A stretch of 64,000 nt of DNA from Myxococcales bacterium (GTDB lineage: Bacteria > Myxococcota_A > Polyangia > Polyangiales > GCA-016699535). Below, in pieces: positions 19,080 through 29,237 of the stretch (position 1 is its first letter; the number at the start of each line of letters is the position of its first letter). The stretch is from contig CP064980.1 of the NCBI GenBank assembly GCA_016699535.1, positions 3,170,001-3,234,000 of the forward strand, in the 5' to 3' direction. Under the pieces are notes generated by a model, which did not search any database, was not told the DNA's origin, and saw only the letters and a list, made by a program, of their open reading frames with translations. The position numbers and the translations under genes were made by a program.

Positions 19080-21481
19080 TTACTGCGCTTCGATCGCGAT
19101 ATCTCCGTCCTTTATTTTCAAACACACACTGCTACCAGCAGAAAGCTTCTTAGAAAGCAACGCGTCAGCGAGCGGAGCTTCAATCAAACGGCTGACAGCT
19201 CGGTTCAAAGGCCGTGCTCCAAGCTCAGAGTCAAATCCGCCTTGATCCATAAGCACATCAACGACATTGTCTTTGTATTTCAAAACAATGCCGTTTTGGT
19301 CAAACAACTTCTCCTGAAGGCTCGCTAAACGCTTCTTGGCGATTTTAACCACTTCAGATTTTGTAAGCGGCAAGAAAACCAATGGCTCATCGATTCTATT
19401 CCAAAGCTCAGGCGCTAACGAGCCACGCGCTGCATCTAGAGCAGATTTTCTAGAATCGTTTTTTGCCAAAACATCGTCTTCAAAACCAATCGAGTTGTGC
19501 TTAATAAAAGCTTTTGCTCCAAAGTTTGAAGTCATCATGATGATGGTATGTGTAAAATCAACCGTCCGCCCACGCGCATCACTTAGCCGACCTTCATCGA
19601 GAAGAGGAAGCAAGGAAAGCAGTACTTCACGATGCGCTTTGTCGATTTCGTCAAGCAAGATAAGTTGGTAAGGACGATTTCGAACCGCCTCGGTAAGCTG
19701 ACCACCCTCATCGTGCCCAATATAGCCAGGAGGGGCGCCAAGCAGTCTTGCCACGGCGTGCGCTTCGCTAAACTCAGCCATATCAAAGCGAGCAATTTCA
19801 ATCCCAGGAAAAAGAAGTTCAGAAATAGCCTTTGCGAGTTCTGTTTTTCCGACACCCGTTGGTCCAAGCGCCAAAAACACACCAAGTGGCCCATTGCCAA
19901 GAAAACCAGCGGCGCTCTTTCGAAGCGACGCGGCAACTTTCGCAACAACCTCGTCTTGCCCCACAATCCGCTCAAGTAGCTTATCTTCTAACTGCAAAAG
20001 GCTATCCGCGTCCGTCTTCAACAAACGCTCCACGGGAACGCGACTGTGTTCACTGATGACTTGAGCAATATCATGATCCGTCACCCGGTTTTTTCCTGCA
20101 CGCTTTATTCGAGCGGCGGCAAGATCAAGTGCACCGATAGCCTTGTCGGGCAAAAAGCGATCGTGGATATAGCGCGACGACAAAGTCACAGCCAATGCAA
20201 CGGCATCATCATCGAAACTTACGCCATGGTGTTTAGAATAAACCGCCTCTACTCCGCGCAGGATTTGGATGGACTCTGATTCAGAAGGCTCCTGAATGAA
20301 CACTCGCTGAAACTGTCTTGCAAGTGCCGGATCGCGTTCAATATGTCGGTTGTATTCTCGCTCGGAACAAGCCCCAATACTGGAAATGCTCCCCGAGCTA
20401 AAAGGGCTTTAAACTCACTGGAGAGCTCATCAACGGCATCGCCAGCTGCCAGAATGGTGTGGATATCGTCCACGAAAAGAAGCACCCTGCCTTTAGCGGC
20501 TTTTAGTTCATCGGCAAGCATGCGCAGACGTTCTGTCAAAGCTCCGCGAACTGCGGTCCCAGCAATCAGGCTTCCTACGCCCATTTCAACGACCACGGTC
20601 GGATTGACCTCGTTTTGGCGTCTCGCTTCACGGACCATGCGACTAACTAGGCCGTGAACCAAAGCGGTTTTACCAACCCCGGGAGGTCCAACCACAACGG
20701 GATTGTTTGCCTTTCTTCGGGCCAGCACATCGAGCAGCGTTTCAATGTCCTGCTGCCGGCCGACCACACAGTCGAGCGCGCCCATATCCGCATCGAGGCT
20801 TAGATTGTGGCCCAACTTAGCCAAAACGGGAAAGCACTTACTATCCAACGCGAAGAGGGACTCAGAGCCACGGATTTTCTTGTAAGATCCTGTTTCAAGG
20901 TTCTCTTGTGGTAGTTGCTTTGTTTTGCTAGGTGCAGCAACCCGCAAGGCCTGGGGCTTCGGTTCCACCTTAACTTCTTTTGCTTTTTCTTCGCGCTGCT
21001 CTGAAAACGTTTGTCCAGAGTTCAAAATAGCCCGCGCTACGGTTTTGTTTTTGGACGTTGAAGCCAACATCTGTCTGGAAGCAATACGGCGCCCGCCCTG
21101 CCCTAGTAAGTCAAGTGCTTGTTGCTCGATACCGGTGGGACTTCCAACAATCTCCGCTAGGCACCGATAAGCTGCGCTCCGCGATTCTCTGCTCAAAGCT
21201 AACAGCAAATGAAGAACGCCCGGCTGCTTTAGGCCAAAACCCTGCGCAAGACGCGAAGCCTTCTCAAGACTCACCTCCATAGCGCTCAGGGATTCATCCG
21301 AGTGCTTCTTCAAAGCAGCCGCAAGGGCGGCTTCGCTAAGGCCGTTTTCTGCCAAAACTGCGGCTGGCTTGCCGCCATGTTGCAGCATAACCAATAGCAA
21401 ATGGGAGGTGGTTAAGGTCTGCCCCCGACGACGGGCAGCTCGAGATGCTTTTCCAAGCAGGGTTGCCAACTCTTTTCCCAT
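19080..21481 (-). CDS. clpA: Clp protease ATPase subunit, ClpA type; one-base frame break near 20357
   Basis: AAA+ unfoldase that feeds substrates to ClpP. It has an N-terminal Clp_N repeat (KELATLLGKASRAARRRGQ and a second copy around residue 80), a linker, D1 with Walker A GPPGVGKT (about residue 265) and D2 with GPTGVGKT (about 540). There is no long middle domain between D1 and D2, which favours ClpA over ClpB. An IGF tripeptide in D2 (KHNSIGFEDD) matches the ClpP-docking loop. The frame breaks at about 20357; one added C on the plus strand (GG for G on the gene strand) restores VPSEEYNRHIERDPAL, the normal arginine-finger region. The corrected length is about 800 aa. ATG 21481 was chosen because Clp_N starts there. 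No clpS lies next to it. Confidence 0.88.
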
Positions 21482-21588
21482 GATCCTATGTCCGATACCT
21501 GCTTGAGAGCTTAAAAGCCAATTTTTTCGTAACACAAGCCTGCCGTCTTGACGCGCAGGCTGCTTAGCGCCAGTTTAGCCGCCAGACC

Positions 21589-22586
21589 ATGCACGCTGCT
21601 GATCTTATCGCCCAATTGAGCGCTGGAAAGCCTTCTTCGCGGGTTTTTGTCCTTGTTGGGACCGAGACAGTTTTTCAAAAACGCTGCCTTGATGGGATCA
21701 AATCCTGGACCCATGAGCTGGGTTTGCGAGCCGAAGATATCGAATTGCATCGTGGACCTTCGATCCCAATTGCTGCTGTGCTCGAAAGCCTGCGAACTCC
21801 GCCCATGTTTGCCAGCACCCGTGCTATTTTCATCCAGCAAGCCGAAACACTAAAAAGCAATGCTTTAGACAATCTTGCCGAGATACTGAAGACACCACCA
21901 ACCGATGCCATTGTTGTGCTTCAAGCAGAAAAGCTTGACGGTCGAAGCCGCTTTGCAAAACTCGCCAAGGACAAGGGGTACTGGATTGACCTTCAGCCCT
22001 TAAAAGGACCGGCTCTAAAACGTTTCGTCATTCACCAGGCTAAAAGCCTTGGTCATGCTCTTAGTGACCACGACGCAAGTCTGCTAATTGATAGTTGTGG
22101 CTCAGAGCTTGTAAACATCGATGATGCACTTCAAAGGCTCTCGCTTTTTGTCGGCCCATCCCAGCGCATCGACGCTGCATCCATTGAAAGCTGCATCACT
22201 CAACTGCCAAATGCCACCATCTGGGATTTAGTGGATAGTGTTGGAGCGTCTCAAACAAAGCAAGCGCTTCGCAGTCTCGAGCAGCTACTCAAAGAAGGGG
22301 AGCCTCCTTTGCGATTACTCGCCATGCTCGCCCGCCAATTCGCATTCTTGGACGATTTCGAAGTGCTTTAGACTCAGGTTCAACCCCACAGGAAGCGGCT
22401 CGCCTCGCTTCTGCACCAGCGTTCAAAGCAGGCGAACTTGCGAGCATCGCAAAACGAATTTCTTTTTCAAAACTGAGCAAGGTTTTTATTGAGCTTTCAA
22501 CGCTAGAACGCAGCTTAAAACAAAGCCGTGTACCGCCCAGTGTTCTATTGCAACAGAGCATCCTTAGCCTGCTAGACGCGAATTAG
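21589..22586 (+). CDS. holA: DNA polymerase III delta subunit; one-base frame break near 22341
   Basis: Clamp-loader delta subunit that opens the beta clamp at the replication fork. The corrected protein of about 332 aa has the HolA layout: an AAA+-like N-terminal domain without a functional P-loop (VFVLVGTETVFQKRCLDGI), the LRTPPMFASTRAIFI strand, the central IDSCGSELVNIDDALQRL motif corresponding to the family's G-D-L--L--E--KL block, and a C-terminal collar helix with LLAMLARQFRIL. The frame stops at 22371; one extra C in TTC at 22339-22341 gives RQFRILGRFRSALDSG and continues to TAG at 22584. An essential gene should not be broken, so I read this as a sequence error. Divergent from clpA. 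Confidence 0.88.
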
Positions 22587-22615
22587 CGACGAGCTCTAAA
22601 GCAAACGCAAAACAC

Positions 22616-25600
22616 TTAGGAAGTAGGCGTTAAGCTGGTTTCTGACGCGCCCTTCTTTCGCCGCAGATAACGGAAAGAACTGAGCCATGGATAGAGCGTC
22701 GGCAGTATCCCAAGCGTAAGCAACGTTGAAGTGACCAGGCCGCCAACGACAACAGTCGCCAGAGGTCGCTGAACCTCCGATCCAACGCCCGTCGCAAGCA
22801 TCATGGGAACGAAGCCAAGCGCCGCAACCAGGGCTGTCATAAGCACCGGCCGCAGACGATTGTGCGCGGCAAAACGAGCGGCTTCCATGGGCGAGGCGCC
22901 TTGTTGCTCTTTGGCAACCAAGGCATTCATCAGCACCACGCCGTTGAGCACGGCAATACCACTAAGCGCAATGAAACCAACCGCAGCAGAAATCGACACC
23001 GGCAAGCCCCTCGCATATAGCGCCATGATGCCGCCAACAGCGGCAAAAGGAACATTCAGCAAAATAATCAAAGCGATCCGAATTGAGCGAAATAAAATAA
23101 AAAGTAGCAAAAAGATTAAGACAAGCACTGCTGGTATGACAACCGCTAAACGAGCCTGAGCACTTTTAAGGCTTTTGTACTGCCCTCCCCACTCCAGTCT
23201 CATCCCCGTCGGAACATCCACATGCTTGGCGATGGCCACTTGAGCATCCTGAACGGTGGTCGCAAGATCACGACCGCGAACGTTAAAGCCTACGACGACT
23301 CGTCTAAAACCGTTGTTTCGATTAACCATGGCCGGAGTGGGCATGCGTTCAACTTTTGCTACGTTGCGCAGGGCCACGGTGTGTCCTTGCGCCGTGACCA
23401 AGGGAAGCTCAGAAGCACGGTACGCATCCGGCGATAGATCAAAGCGTACACGAAGCGGAACACGAATAGGACCATCGTAAGTCAGTCCTGCATCGACTCC
23501 ACGTCGAAGTGCTTGAACGTGATTAAGTACATCTTCGGGACTAAAACCGAATTGCGCCGCGGCAAGTGGATTGGGTCGAACTTCGATAACGCTAACCGAA
23601 GGTGGCGCTGAAACACGCACATCTTGCGCACCATCAACCTTTTTAAGTGCGCGAACCGCTTGCTTGGCAACCGCATTAAGTTCGGTGAGGTTTTCACTGT
23701 AAAAGCTAAGGCCAACATCACTCACTTCACCGCCCAAAAGCTCATTGAAACGCATTTGAATCGGCTGCGTAAAACTCATATCTTTTGGTTTCGCTGAGGG
23801 CGAGACAGCTTTCTCGATCTGGGCAATCAAATCAGATTTGCTAAGCCCTTCTCGCCATTGATCTTTGTCTTTCAAGTCAACAAAAACATCGGCCTGCTCC
23901 AAACCCATGATGTCGGTGGCGACGGCTGGGCTGCCTATCCTACTTACGATGCGGTTTACTTCAGGAACCTTTCGCAAGATGTCCTCTTCCATAAGCAAAC
24001 TCTGGTTGACCGCACTCTGCACCCGTATGTCAGGCTCTCTCAGCGTCTGTATGACCAAATCCCCTTCATCGAGTTGTGGAATAAAGGCACTGCCCGAATG
24101 GGCAAAAAGATAAATACCACTGCCCAGCAGTAGAACTGCGGTTGTAGCCACGACCAAAGGTCGTTTTAACATGCGATCAAGCTCGGGCTCATAGATGCTT
24201 TGGACTTTACGAATCAGCCAGGGCTCTTGCTTGGGCACATCACGATCACGCAAAAACAAGCGAAGAGCAGGTGGAATAAAAAGAAGCGACAACACAAGCG
24301 CAGTACTAAGAGCAAACACCACGGTAAGCACCATGGGACGAAACATTTTTCCCTCCACACCTTGGAGCGAAAGAATCGGAATGTAGACCAACAAAATAAT
24401 TAATACTGAAAAGAACACAGGCCGTGCCATGCTATTTGACACGCGATCAACACAGCCACGAACATGCACCTTTTTCTGCTGCATTTCGTGAAAAACGCTC
24501 TCCACCATCACAATGCCGCCGTCGACCAGGAGACCAAAATCAAGTGCGCCAAGACTCATCAAGTTTGCAGGAACATCAAAGAAAACCATAGCCACAATGG
24601 CACCAAGCATCGAGAGAGGAATCAGCGACGCTACAAGCAAGCCCGCACGCAAGCTGCCGAGCAAAAAAAACAAAACAAAAATAACAAGCAAGCCACCTTC
24701 AAGAAGGTTCTTGGCTACCGTTTTCAGTGTGGCATAGACGAGCTCGCTACGATCGTAGACTTCTTCGATTTCAACGTCCGGCGGCAAAGCCTCACGTACT
24801 TTTGGCAATGCCGTATGCACGTCTTTGAGCACTTCCAAAGCATTGGCTTCAAGAAGCATCTGTAGCATCACATAGACCGTCTCGCCGCGACCATCCAAGG
24901 TTGCCGCGCCAAGCCGCGGCCGAGCACCATCTTGAACCGATGCGACATCACCAATTCGAATCACCGTGCCATCCTCGTTTAACCGCAAGACGGTAGCAGC
25001 AAGTTCAGAACTACTTCTTGGCCAAGACACGCCACGCAACAAGGTTCCGCTTTGTCCTCGATGCAAGGTTGCCCCAGCCACTTGGCCGCTCGCGGCGCGA
25101 ACAGCTTGAATGACTTCATTCATCGTAACTTTATAGCTCGCCATTAGACTGGGATTGGCAATGACGTCAAGAGTTCGTTCTCGCCCACCCCAGGTATTAA
25201 CTTCAACAATGCCCGGCACCGACCGCAACAGCGGGGCGATTTGCCATCGCGCCAACTCATACAGTTCGGTGGTGCTTCGCTTATCCGAGTGTAAGGAGAA
25301 ATGGTAGATTTCACCTAGACCACCGGTCATGGGTCCAAGTTCAGGCGCATCAACCCCATTAGGAAGACTCGTAGCAATGCTTTGGAGCGATTCTTGGATG
25401 AGCTGCCGTGCACGAAGAATGGGAACATCTTCGTCAAACACCGCAGTTACTGAAGAAATGCCGTAACGCGATATGCTACGCTGCGATTTTAGTCCTGGAA
25501 CCCCACCAATTCGCATTTCGACCAAGCGAGTGACGATGCGCTCGACTTCTTGGGGAGTAAATCCCGCAGCGCGCGTAAGTATCATCACTTGTCTGCCGGT

Positions 25601-25726
25601 CACATCGGGCAAAGCGTCAAAGCGCAAATGAAAGGTCGCAATCAGTGCCAGAAGGGCACCCCCAATGACCAAAACCACGGCCCATCGCGCACGCGCAAGG
25701 GCAAAGTTCACCCATTTCTCAATCAT
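22616..25726 (-). CDS. czcA: CzcA-type heavy-metal efflux RND pump
   Basis: Inner-membrane proton-driven pump of the HME-RND family that exports divalent or monovalent metal ions from the periplasm or cytoplasm through an outer-membrane channel. The 1036-aa product has the RND layout: one N-terminal membrane helix, a large periplasmic loop, a helix cluster (about residues 330-520), a second loop and a C-terminal cluster. In the fourth helix LDFGLLVDGGIVMVES (near residue 400) keeps the Asp-Asp-Glu proton relay of CzcA/CnrA rather than the CusA arrangement, so Zn/Cd/Co/Ni is more likely than Cu/Ag. Its start overlaps the adaptor's end by eight bases. Last gene of the minus-strand efflux unit. 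Confidence 0.88.
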   Translation of the reverse strand: MIEKWVNFALARARWAVVLVIGGALLALIATFHLRFDALPDVTGRQVMILTRAAGFTPQEVERIVTRLVEMRIGGVPGLKSQRSISRYGISSVTAVFDEDVPILRARQLIQESLQSIATSLPNGVDAPELGPMTGGLGEIYHFSLHSDKRSTTELYELARWQIAPLLRSVPGIVEVNTWGGRERTLDVIANPSLMASYKVTMNEVIQAVRAASGQVAGATLHRGQSGTLLRGVSWPRSSSELAATVLRLNEDGTVIRIGDVASVQDGARPRLGAATLDGRGETVYVMLQMLLEANALEVLKDVHTALPKVREALPPDVEIEEVYDRSELVYATLKTVAKNLLEGGLLVIFVLFFLLGSLRAGLLVASLIPLSMLGAIVAMVFFDVPANLMSLGALDFGLLVDGGIVMVESVFHEMQQKKVHVRGCVDRVSNSMARPVFFSVLIILLVYIPILSLQGVEGKMFRPMVLTVVFALSTALVLSLLFIPPALRLFLRDRDVPKQEPWLIRKVQSIYEPELDRMLKRPLVVATTAVLLLGSGIYLFAHSGSAFIPQLDEGDLVIQTLREPDIRVQSAVNQSLLMEEDILRKVPEVNRIVSRIGSPAVATDIMGLEQADVFVDLKDKDQWREGLSKSDLIAQIEKAVSPSAKPKDMSFTQPIQMRFNELLGGEVSDVGLSFYSENLTELNAVAKQAVRALKKVDGAQDVRVSAPPSVSVIEVRPNPLAAAQFGFSPEDVLNHVQALRRGVDAGLTYDGPIRVPLRVRFDLSPDAYRASELPLVTAQGHTVALRNVAKVERMPTPAMVNRNNGFRRVVVGFNVRGRDLATTVQDAQVAIAKHVDVPTGMRLEWGGQYKSLKSAQARLAVVIPAVLVLIFLLLFILFRSIRIALIILLNVPFAAVGGIMALYARGLPVSISAAVGFIALSGIAVLNGVVLMNALVAKEQQGASPMEAARFAAHNRLRPVLMTALVAALGFVPMMLATGVGSEVQRPLATVVVGGLVTSTLLTLGILPTLYPWLSSFRYLRRKKGASETSLTPTS

Positions 25727-26849
25727 CTTGGCTGCCTCGCTCCAGTGCTCGCGCTGCGCCAGCGCCCGTTTGTTGCACCGCTCGCGCTGCGCCAGCGCCC
25801 GCTCGACTCGCCTCTTGCACTAAGGCTATGCGATCGCCTACGGCAAGCGGACCGCGAATGAAGGCATTGTAGTCGGTTGACGCAATCACTTCGATTTCGA
25901 TATGGCTTTCTTTATTGTTTCGGTCTCGAAGCACAGTGATTTTCCCGCTCTGCTCGGCCACCATGCTTTGAGGGATTTCAAAAACCTGCACTGCACTATT
26001 GATACGAACCCGACCACGCAAACCGTCCGCAAAGACCGCTTCTTTGGCAAATTCATACCACAGAAGCCACGTGCCATCTGCACTTTGCACTTGCGATATC
26101 GCCTCGGGATTAAGCGCCAAGATTTTCCCCGCGTTATCAATAAAACTAAGCGAATCAGCTTTTGGAAAGCCGCCCAAAACACGCACTTCGACGCGACCTT
26201 TGCTTTCACCAACAATACGAGCAAGCGGCTTATTACTACCAAGATCAGGAATCTCCCCAATACGAGCGCTTAGCTCGGTAAGCACGCCGGAGATGGGAGC
26301 ACGCAAAGTCAACGACCCCTTTGCCAGGAGCGATTTTGCAGCATCAGGAGAAATGCCCGAAGCCCGCAATACTGCTGCCGCTCGTTTCGTATCAATGCCA
26401 AGTTCCGCTTGTGATTTTTGCTGCTCAAGCACTCTAGATTGATCAACGATGCCTTCTTCACGAAGGGTTTCTAGACGCTCTGAGCGTGCTTTATACACCA
26501 CCGATCGCTGCATGGCGCTCAAATACACTGCCGCAGCATCAAGCACCTCGGGGCAAAGTACATCTAGTACAGCATCACCCTTTTTTACTTTTGCACCGAC
26601 CGTTGCATGCAGCGCCGTAATCCGTCCGCGGTAAGCCAAGGCAATGCCTGCTGAAGCATGTGGTGCGCGCACCACGGCTGGCGCTTCAAATACCGAGGTC
26701 GTATTGGCCTTTCGTATCAGGTACCAGTCATAGATAGTTTTCTTTGCTTGATCAGCCATCTTTGCTTTCTGCGTTTGAGGCTGCTCTTTTTTTCCACGCG
26801 CGCAAAACGACAAAACACTCGCAAACCCGATGATCCAAATTGTTTTCAT
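25719..26849 (-). CDS. RND efflux periplasmic adaptor lipoprotein (CzcB/CusB-like)
   Basis: Membrane-fusion protein joining the inner-membrane pump to the outer-membrane channel. The chosen ATG 26849 overlaps the stop of the outer-membrane factor gene (ATGA) and opens a short hydrophobic segment ending in SVLSFC, a plausible lipoprotein signal. Next come a biotinyl-lipoyl-type half (VGAKVKKGDAVLDVLCPE), a helical hairpin (about residues 95-160), the second lipoyl half LRAPISGVLTELSARIGE, and beta-barrel regions. The C-terminus carries an 11-residue tandem repeat rich in Gly, Ala and Arg (see the repeat feature). About 376 aa. The frame is open further upstream to 26909, but that stretch is inside the neighbouring gene. 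Confidence 0.85.
   Translation of the reverse strand: MKTIWIIGFASVLSFCARGKKEQPQTQKAKMADQAKKTIYDWYLIRKANTTSVFEAPAVVRAPHASAGIALAYRGRITALHATVGAKVKKGDAVLDVLCPEVLDAAAVYLSAMQRSVVYKARSERLETLREEGIVDQSRVLEQQKSQAELGIDTKRAAAVLRASGISPDAAKSLLAKGSLTLRAPISGVLTELSARIGEIPDLGSNKPLARIVGESKGRVEVRVLGGFPKADSLSFIDNAGKILALNPEAISQVQSADGTWLLWYEFAKEAVFADGLRGRVRINSAVQVFEIPQSMVAEQSGKITVLRDRNNKESHIEIEVIASTDYNAFIRGPLAVGDRIALVQEASRAGAGAARAVQQTGAGAARALERGSQDD
25747..25801. repeat. 33-base tandem repeat in the adaptor C-terminus
   Basis: A 22-base identical block occurs at 25747-25768 and 25780-25801, spaced 33 bases apart, which is exactly eleven codons. It encodes two copies of a GAGAARA-type segment at the end of the efflux adaptor. 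In-frame spacing suggests a slippage duplication within a coding tail that tolerates change. Confidence 0.75.
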
Positions 26850-28099
26850 TTGCTGCTTCCACGGTTGTGCAGTGCTTTCATGAGCAACCACAGTTTTATC
26901 TTTGCCCAACTAAGAGCTTCCTGGCTAAGCGTTGAAAGCTCGCGTGTCGCTATCCACTGACGACGTGCTGTAACCAATTGGAAAACACTTCCTTCGTTTG
27001 CAGCAAGAGCTTTTTCCTGAGCATCGACGAGATTGGTAACACTTGGCAGGGCCTCTTTCGTTACAAGCCTTAAAAGGCGGGTCTCGTGCTCAACCTCGTG
27101 GATTGCAGCAAGAAGCTGCGCTTGACCATCCCGCCGAGCTTTGTCCTTAGCAACGTTAAGCCGTTCAACTTCTTCCAGGTGCTGCGAGACCTGTCGTTTT
27201 GCCGCGTTCGATACGGGCACGGAGATACCCACTAAGCCAAAACCAAGCCAAGACGTGGGTGATTCCCGCTGCACTTGTGCTCCGATTTGAAACATCGGCG
27301 CTACCGAAGCATCGGCTTCACTCACCCTTGCCTTTGCAGAGTCCCGAAGCAAACGTGCATATTGAACCGAGGGCAGTGCATCGACGCGTGCAATGAGAGA
27401 TGGCGTATCAAAGTGCTTTGGGAGCGCAACGCGAGGTGGATCTCCCTTGGTCGTCAGTTTGGTATTGGGTTTTCGGCCCATTGTTTCACATAGCTTTAGA
27501 ACCTGATAAAATTGCATACCTTCCAGATCGAGCGACTTCATCTTAAGTTCAGCAAGGTGAGACCGGGCGGATTCCACATCCAGCACGGTCGCCTCGCCTA
27601 GCTTTTGCGCCCGCTCAATGGCGCTCAGGAAAGTCTCAGTTAGTTTGGTTGCATCCGCTGCCATGCCGCGTAGTTTCTCGATTCGCCACAAAGCAAGCCA
27701 GGCACGGGCGATTTCCAGGCGCGAGCTTAATAGGTTGGCTTGGACTTCTGCGGCAATCGCCTGACGTTCCTTCTTTGCCGATTCACGTCGCGCGCCACCG
27801 AGATCTTCAAGACTAAAAGACTCTGAGAAATTAGCTTGAAATTCAAAGCCCTTGGACTCAGCCGGATGAGGACGAAACCCCGGCATAAACGAAAACTGCA
27901 TCGGACCTGCGGTACCGCCTATTCCATCGTCGCTATCGCGTCTGGTTTCTAAGGCCATGCTTGAGCTTTTTACCGCGCTCGCATGCTGCACCAAGCCGAC
28001 AGCCTCCTCAAAACGAAGGGCTTCCGCTTGCACGCGTGATGGCACGAATAAAAGTCCACAGACAACGAGGTAAATCCCTCGAATGTAGGAAAGCAACAT
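26846..28099 (-). CDS. TolC-like outer membrane efflux protein (CzcC-type)
   Basis: Outer-membrane factor of the metal-efflux system. The 417-aa product begins with a signal peptide (SYIRGIYLVVCGLLFVPSRVQA), then has two long, Ala- and Leu-rich amphipathic helical regions (for instance the stretches around residues 130-200 and 330-400), the tandem arrangement of the TolC/OEP family. RIEKLRGMAADATKL and GEATVLDVESARSHLAELK are typical family segments. It is the first of the three efflux genes and overlaps the adaptor start by four bases. A LuxR-type regulator lies 97 bases upstream on the same strand. Confidence 0.85.
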   Translation of the reverse strand: MLLSYIRGIYLVVCGLLFVPSRVQAEALRFEEAVGLVQHASAVKSSSMALETRRDSDDGIGGTAGPMQFSFMPGFRPHPAESKGFEFQANFSESFSLEDLGGARRESAKKERQAIAAEVQANLLSSRLEIARAWLALWRIEKLRGMAADATKLTETFLSAIERAQKLGEATVLDVESARSHLAELKMKSLDLEGMQFYQVLKLCETMGRKPNTKLTTKGDPPRVALPKHFDTPSLIARVDALPSVQYARLLRDSAKARVSEADASVAPMFQIGAQVQRESPTSWLGFGLVGISVPVSNAAKRQVSQHLEEVERLNVAKDKARRDGQAQLLAAIHEVEHETRLLRLVTKEALPSVTNLVDAQEKALAANEGSVFQLVTARRQWIATRELSTLSQEALSWAKIKLWLLMKALHNRGSSK

Positions 28100-28195
28100 A
28101 CGAATAGTATCCCTATATGAAGAACAAATATGACATCTGGGACTACTCCCAGGAACGCGTCATGTGACGGAGCTTTCAGTTTTTTCTATATTTTT

Positions 28196-28815
28196 CTATA
28201 CGTCAGACGACGGATGCAGGTCATTTAGCGCATCCTTTTCGGTCGACGGCAACAGAAGATCTTCTAGAAAAAACGCCGACAGCTCTGTGCGCCCTGCAAG
28301 TCCGCCTTTTCGGTATACCGCTCGCGCTTGGTCCCGTGCGGTACGCTCGCTTGTCTTCCGCAAGGATGAAATATCGGCAATACTCACGCCTTTGAGCAGA
28401 AAAAGTGCCACTTCTTTTCAGCGTTGCTCAATTGCCAGCGGAGAAACTGTTGGTCTATTTGCTCACCAAGACCTCTCAAAAGCTGCTGAGAAGATTCCTT
28501 CCACTGGTGTGCCTCGGTCTGAAGACGTCCCAATCGTCGTCTCAATCTGACCGTACGACGGCGCTGACTTCGAATAATAGAAAAAGCAGTTAAGCCCAGC
28601 ACCAAAAATGAGACCAGATGCATGACCAGATGCATGGGATGCACACCCGCGCGCCAATCGACAAAAAGATCCGATCCTAGAACAGCAGCGGCAAGTGTGA
28701 GACCAACAACCCAAAGACGAGCCGTGCGACCTGGAGGCCACCAGCGCAGATCATCGTCAATCCAGCTTACCCACTCACTTTGCTCAATTTGATGACGCGT
28801 TTGCGCGTGATCCAT
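28196..28815 (-). CDS. Membrane-linked LuxR-type HTH regulator; one-base frame break near 28425
   Basis: A regulator of about 206 aa. Two membrane helices lie in the N-terminal half (ARLWVVGLTLAAAVLGSDLFV and MHLVMHLVSFLVLGLTAFSII), followed by a basic, coiled helix (RRRTVRLRRRLGRLQTEA) and a C-terminal GerE/LuxR helix-turn-helix: LSNAEKEVALFLLKGVSIADIS, then TSERTARDQARAVYRKGGLAGRTELSAFF. The frame breaks inside LSNAEKE; one added A/T in the TTTT at 28425-28428 joins both parts. It lies upstream of and in the same direction as the efflux genes, so it may control them, although no operator is evident. Compared with usual LuxR proteins it has no receiver domain, so it may sense a signal at the membrane. 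Confidence 0.75.
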
Positions 28816-28827
28816 TGCAGCGTGTGC

Positions 28828-29091
28828 TTAGTTAAGCGCTGCAACCTTAGTGTGCAGACGCGAAATGTACCGAGAGCCAGTCTTACGATGAAAGACCCCT
28901 TTGCTCACTGCCATGTCAATACTTCGCGCGACACGCGCAAAGGCTGTCTGAGCTGCTGCGGAATCACCTTGTTCCACCGCTTCACGAACTGCCTTGGTAA
29001 AAGATCGCACTGTGCTGCGCACATGGCGATTTTGCTCACGGCGCTTTAGGCTTTGGCGATGTCGTTTTTCTGCAGACTTATGATTTGCCAT
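28828..29091 (-). CDS. rpsT: 30S ribosomal protein S20
   Basis: Primary 16S rRNA-binding protein of the small subunit. The 87-aa product is strongly basic and matches the S20 pattern: ANHKSAEKRHRQSLKRREQN at the start, then RSTVRSFTKAVREAV and a C-terminal GVFHRKTGSRYISRL. GGGAG precedes the ATG at 29091 by a suitable distance, and a good promoter lies further upstream. The stop lies 13 bases upstream of the ATG of the LuxR-type gene on the same strand. Confidence 0.97.
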   Translation of the reverse strand: MANHKSAEKRHRQSLKRREQNRHVRSTVRSFTKAVREAVEQGDSAAAQTAFARVARSIDMAVSKGVFHRKTGSRYISRLHTKVAALN

Positions 29092-29127
29092 CTCTTTTTC
29101 GCTCCCTACATACCACTCGGAGGTGGG

Positions 29128-29156
29128 GGATTACCGCTCAAGTAGACGGCTGTCAA
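29128..29156 (-). promoter_or_regulatory. Sigma-70 promoter of rpsT
   Basis: On the minus strand a perfect TTGACA (29156-29151) and TAATCC (29133-29128) are separated by 17 bases. Transcription would begin near 29121, giving a leader of about 30 bases that contains the GGGAG ribosome site. Confidence 0.75.
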
Positions 29157-29199
29157 GTGAATCTCATAACAAATTGCGGTAGCAATGAAATTATTGTAG

Positions 29200-29205
29200 T
29201 ATAAT
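29200..29205 (+). promoter_or_regulatory. Consensus -10 box upstream of the PEGA kinase gene
   Basis: TATAAT at 29200-29205. Upstream, TTGCGG at 29174 gives a 20-base spacer, which is long, so the -35 part is weak. Transcription would start near 29212, leaving about 26 bases before the GTG start at 29238, enough to contain its Shine-Dalgarno site. Confidence 0.45.
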
Positions 29206-29237
29206 GTGAAAGGTTCTTTATGGAAGGGAGGCCAAAG

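Noticed and set aside
29220..29222. ATG as start of the PEGA kinase
   Set aside because: There is no good ribosome site before it, whereas AAGGGAGG is correctly placed before GTG 29238, which keeps the entire kinase domain.
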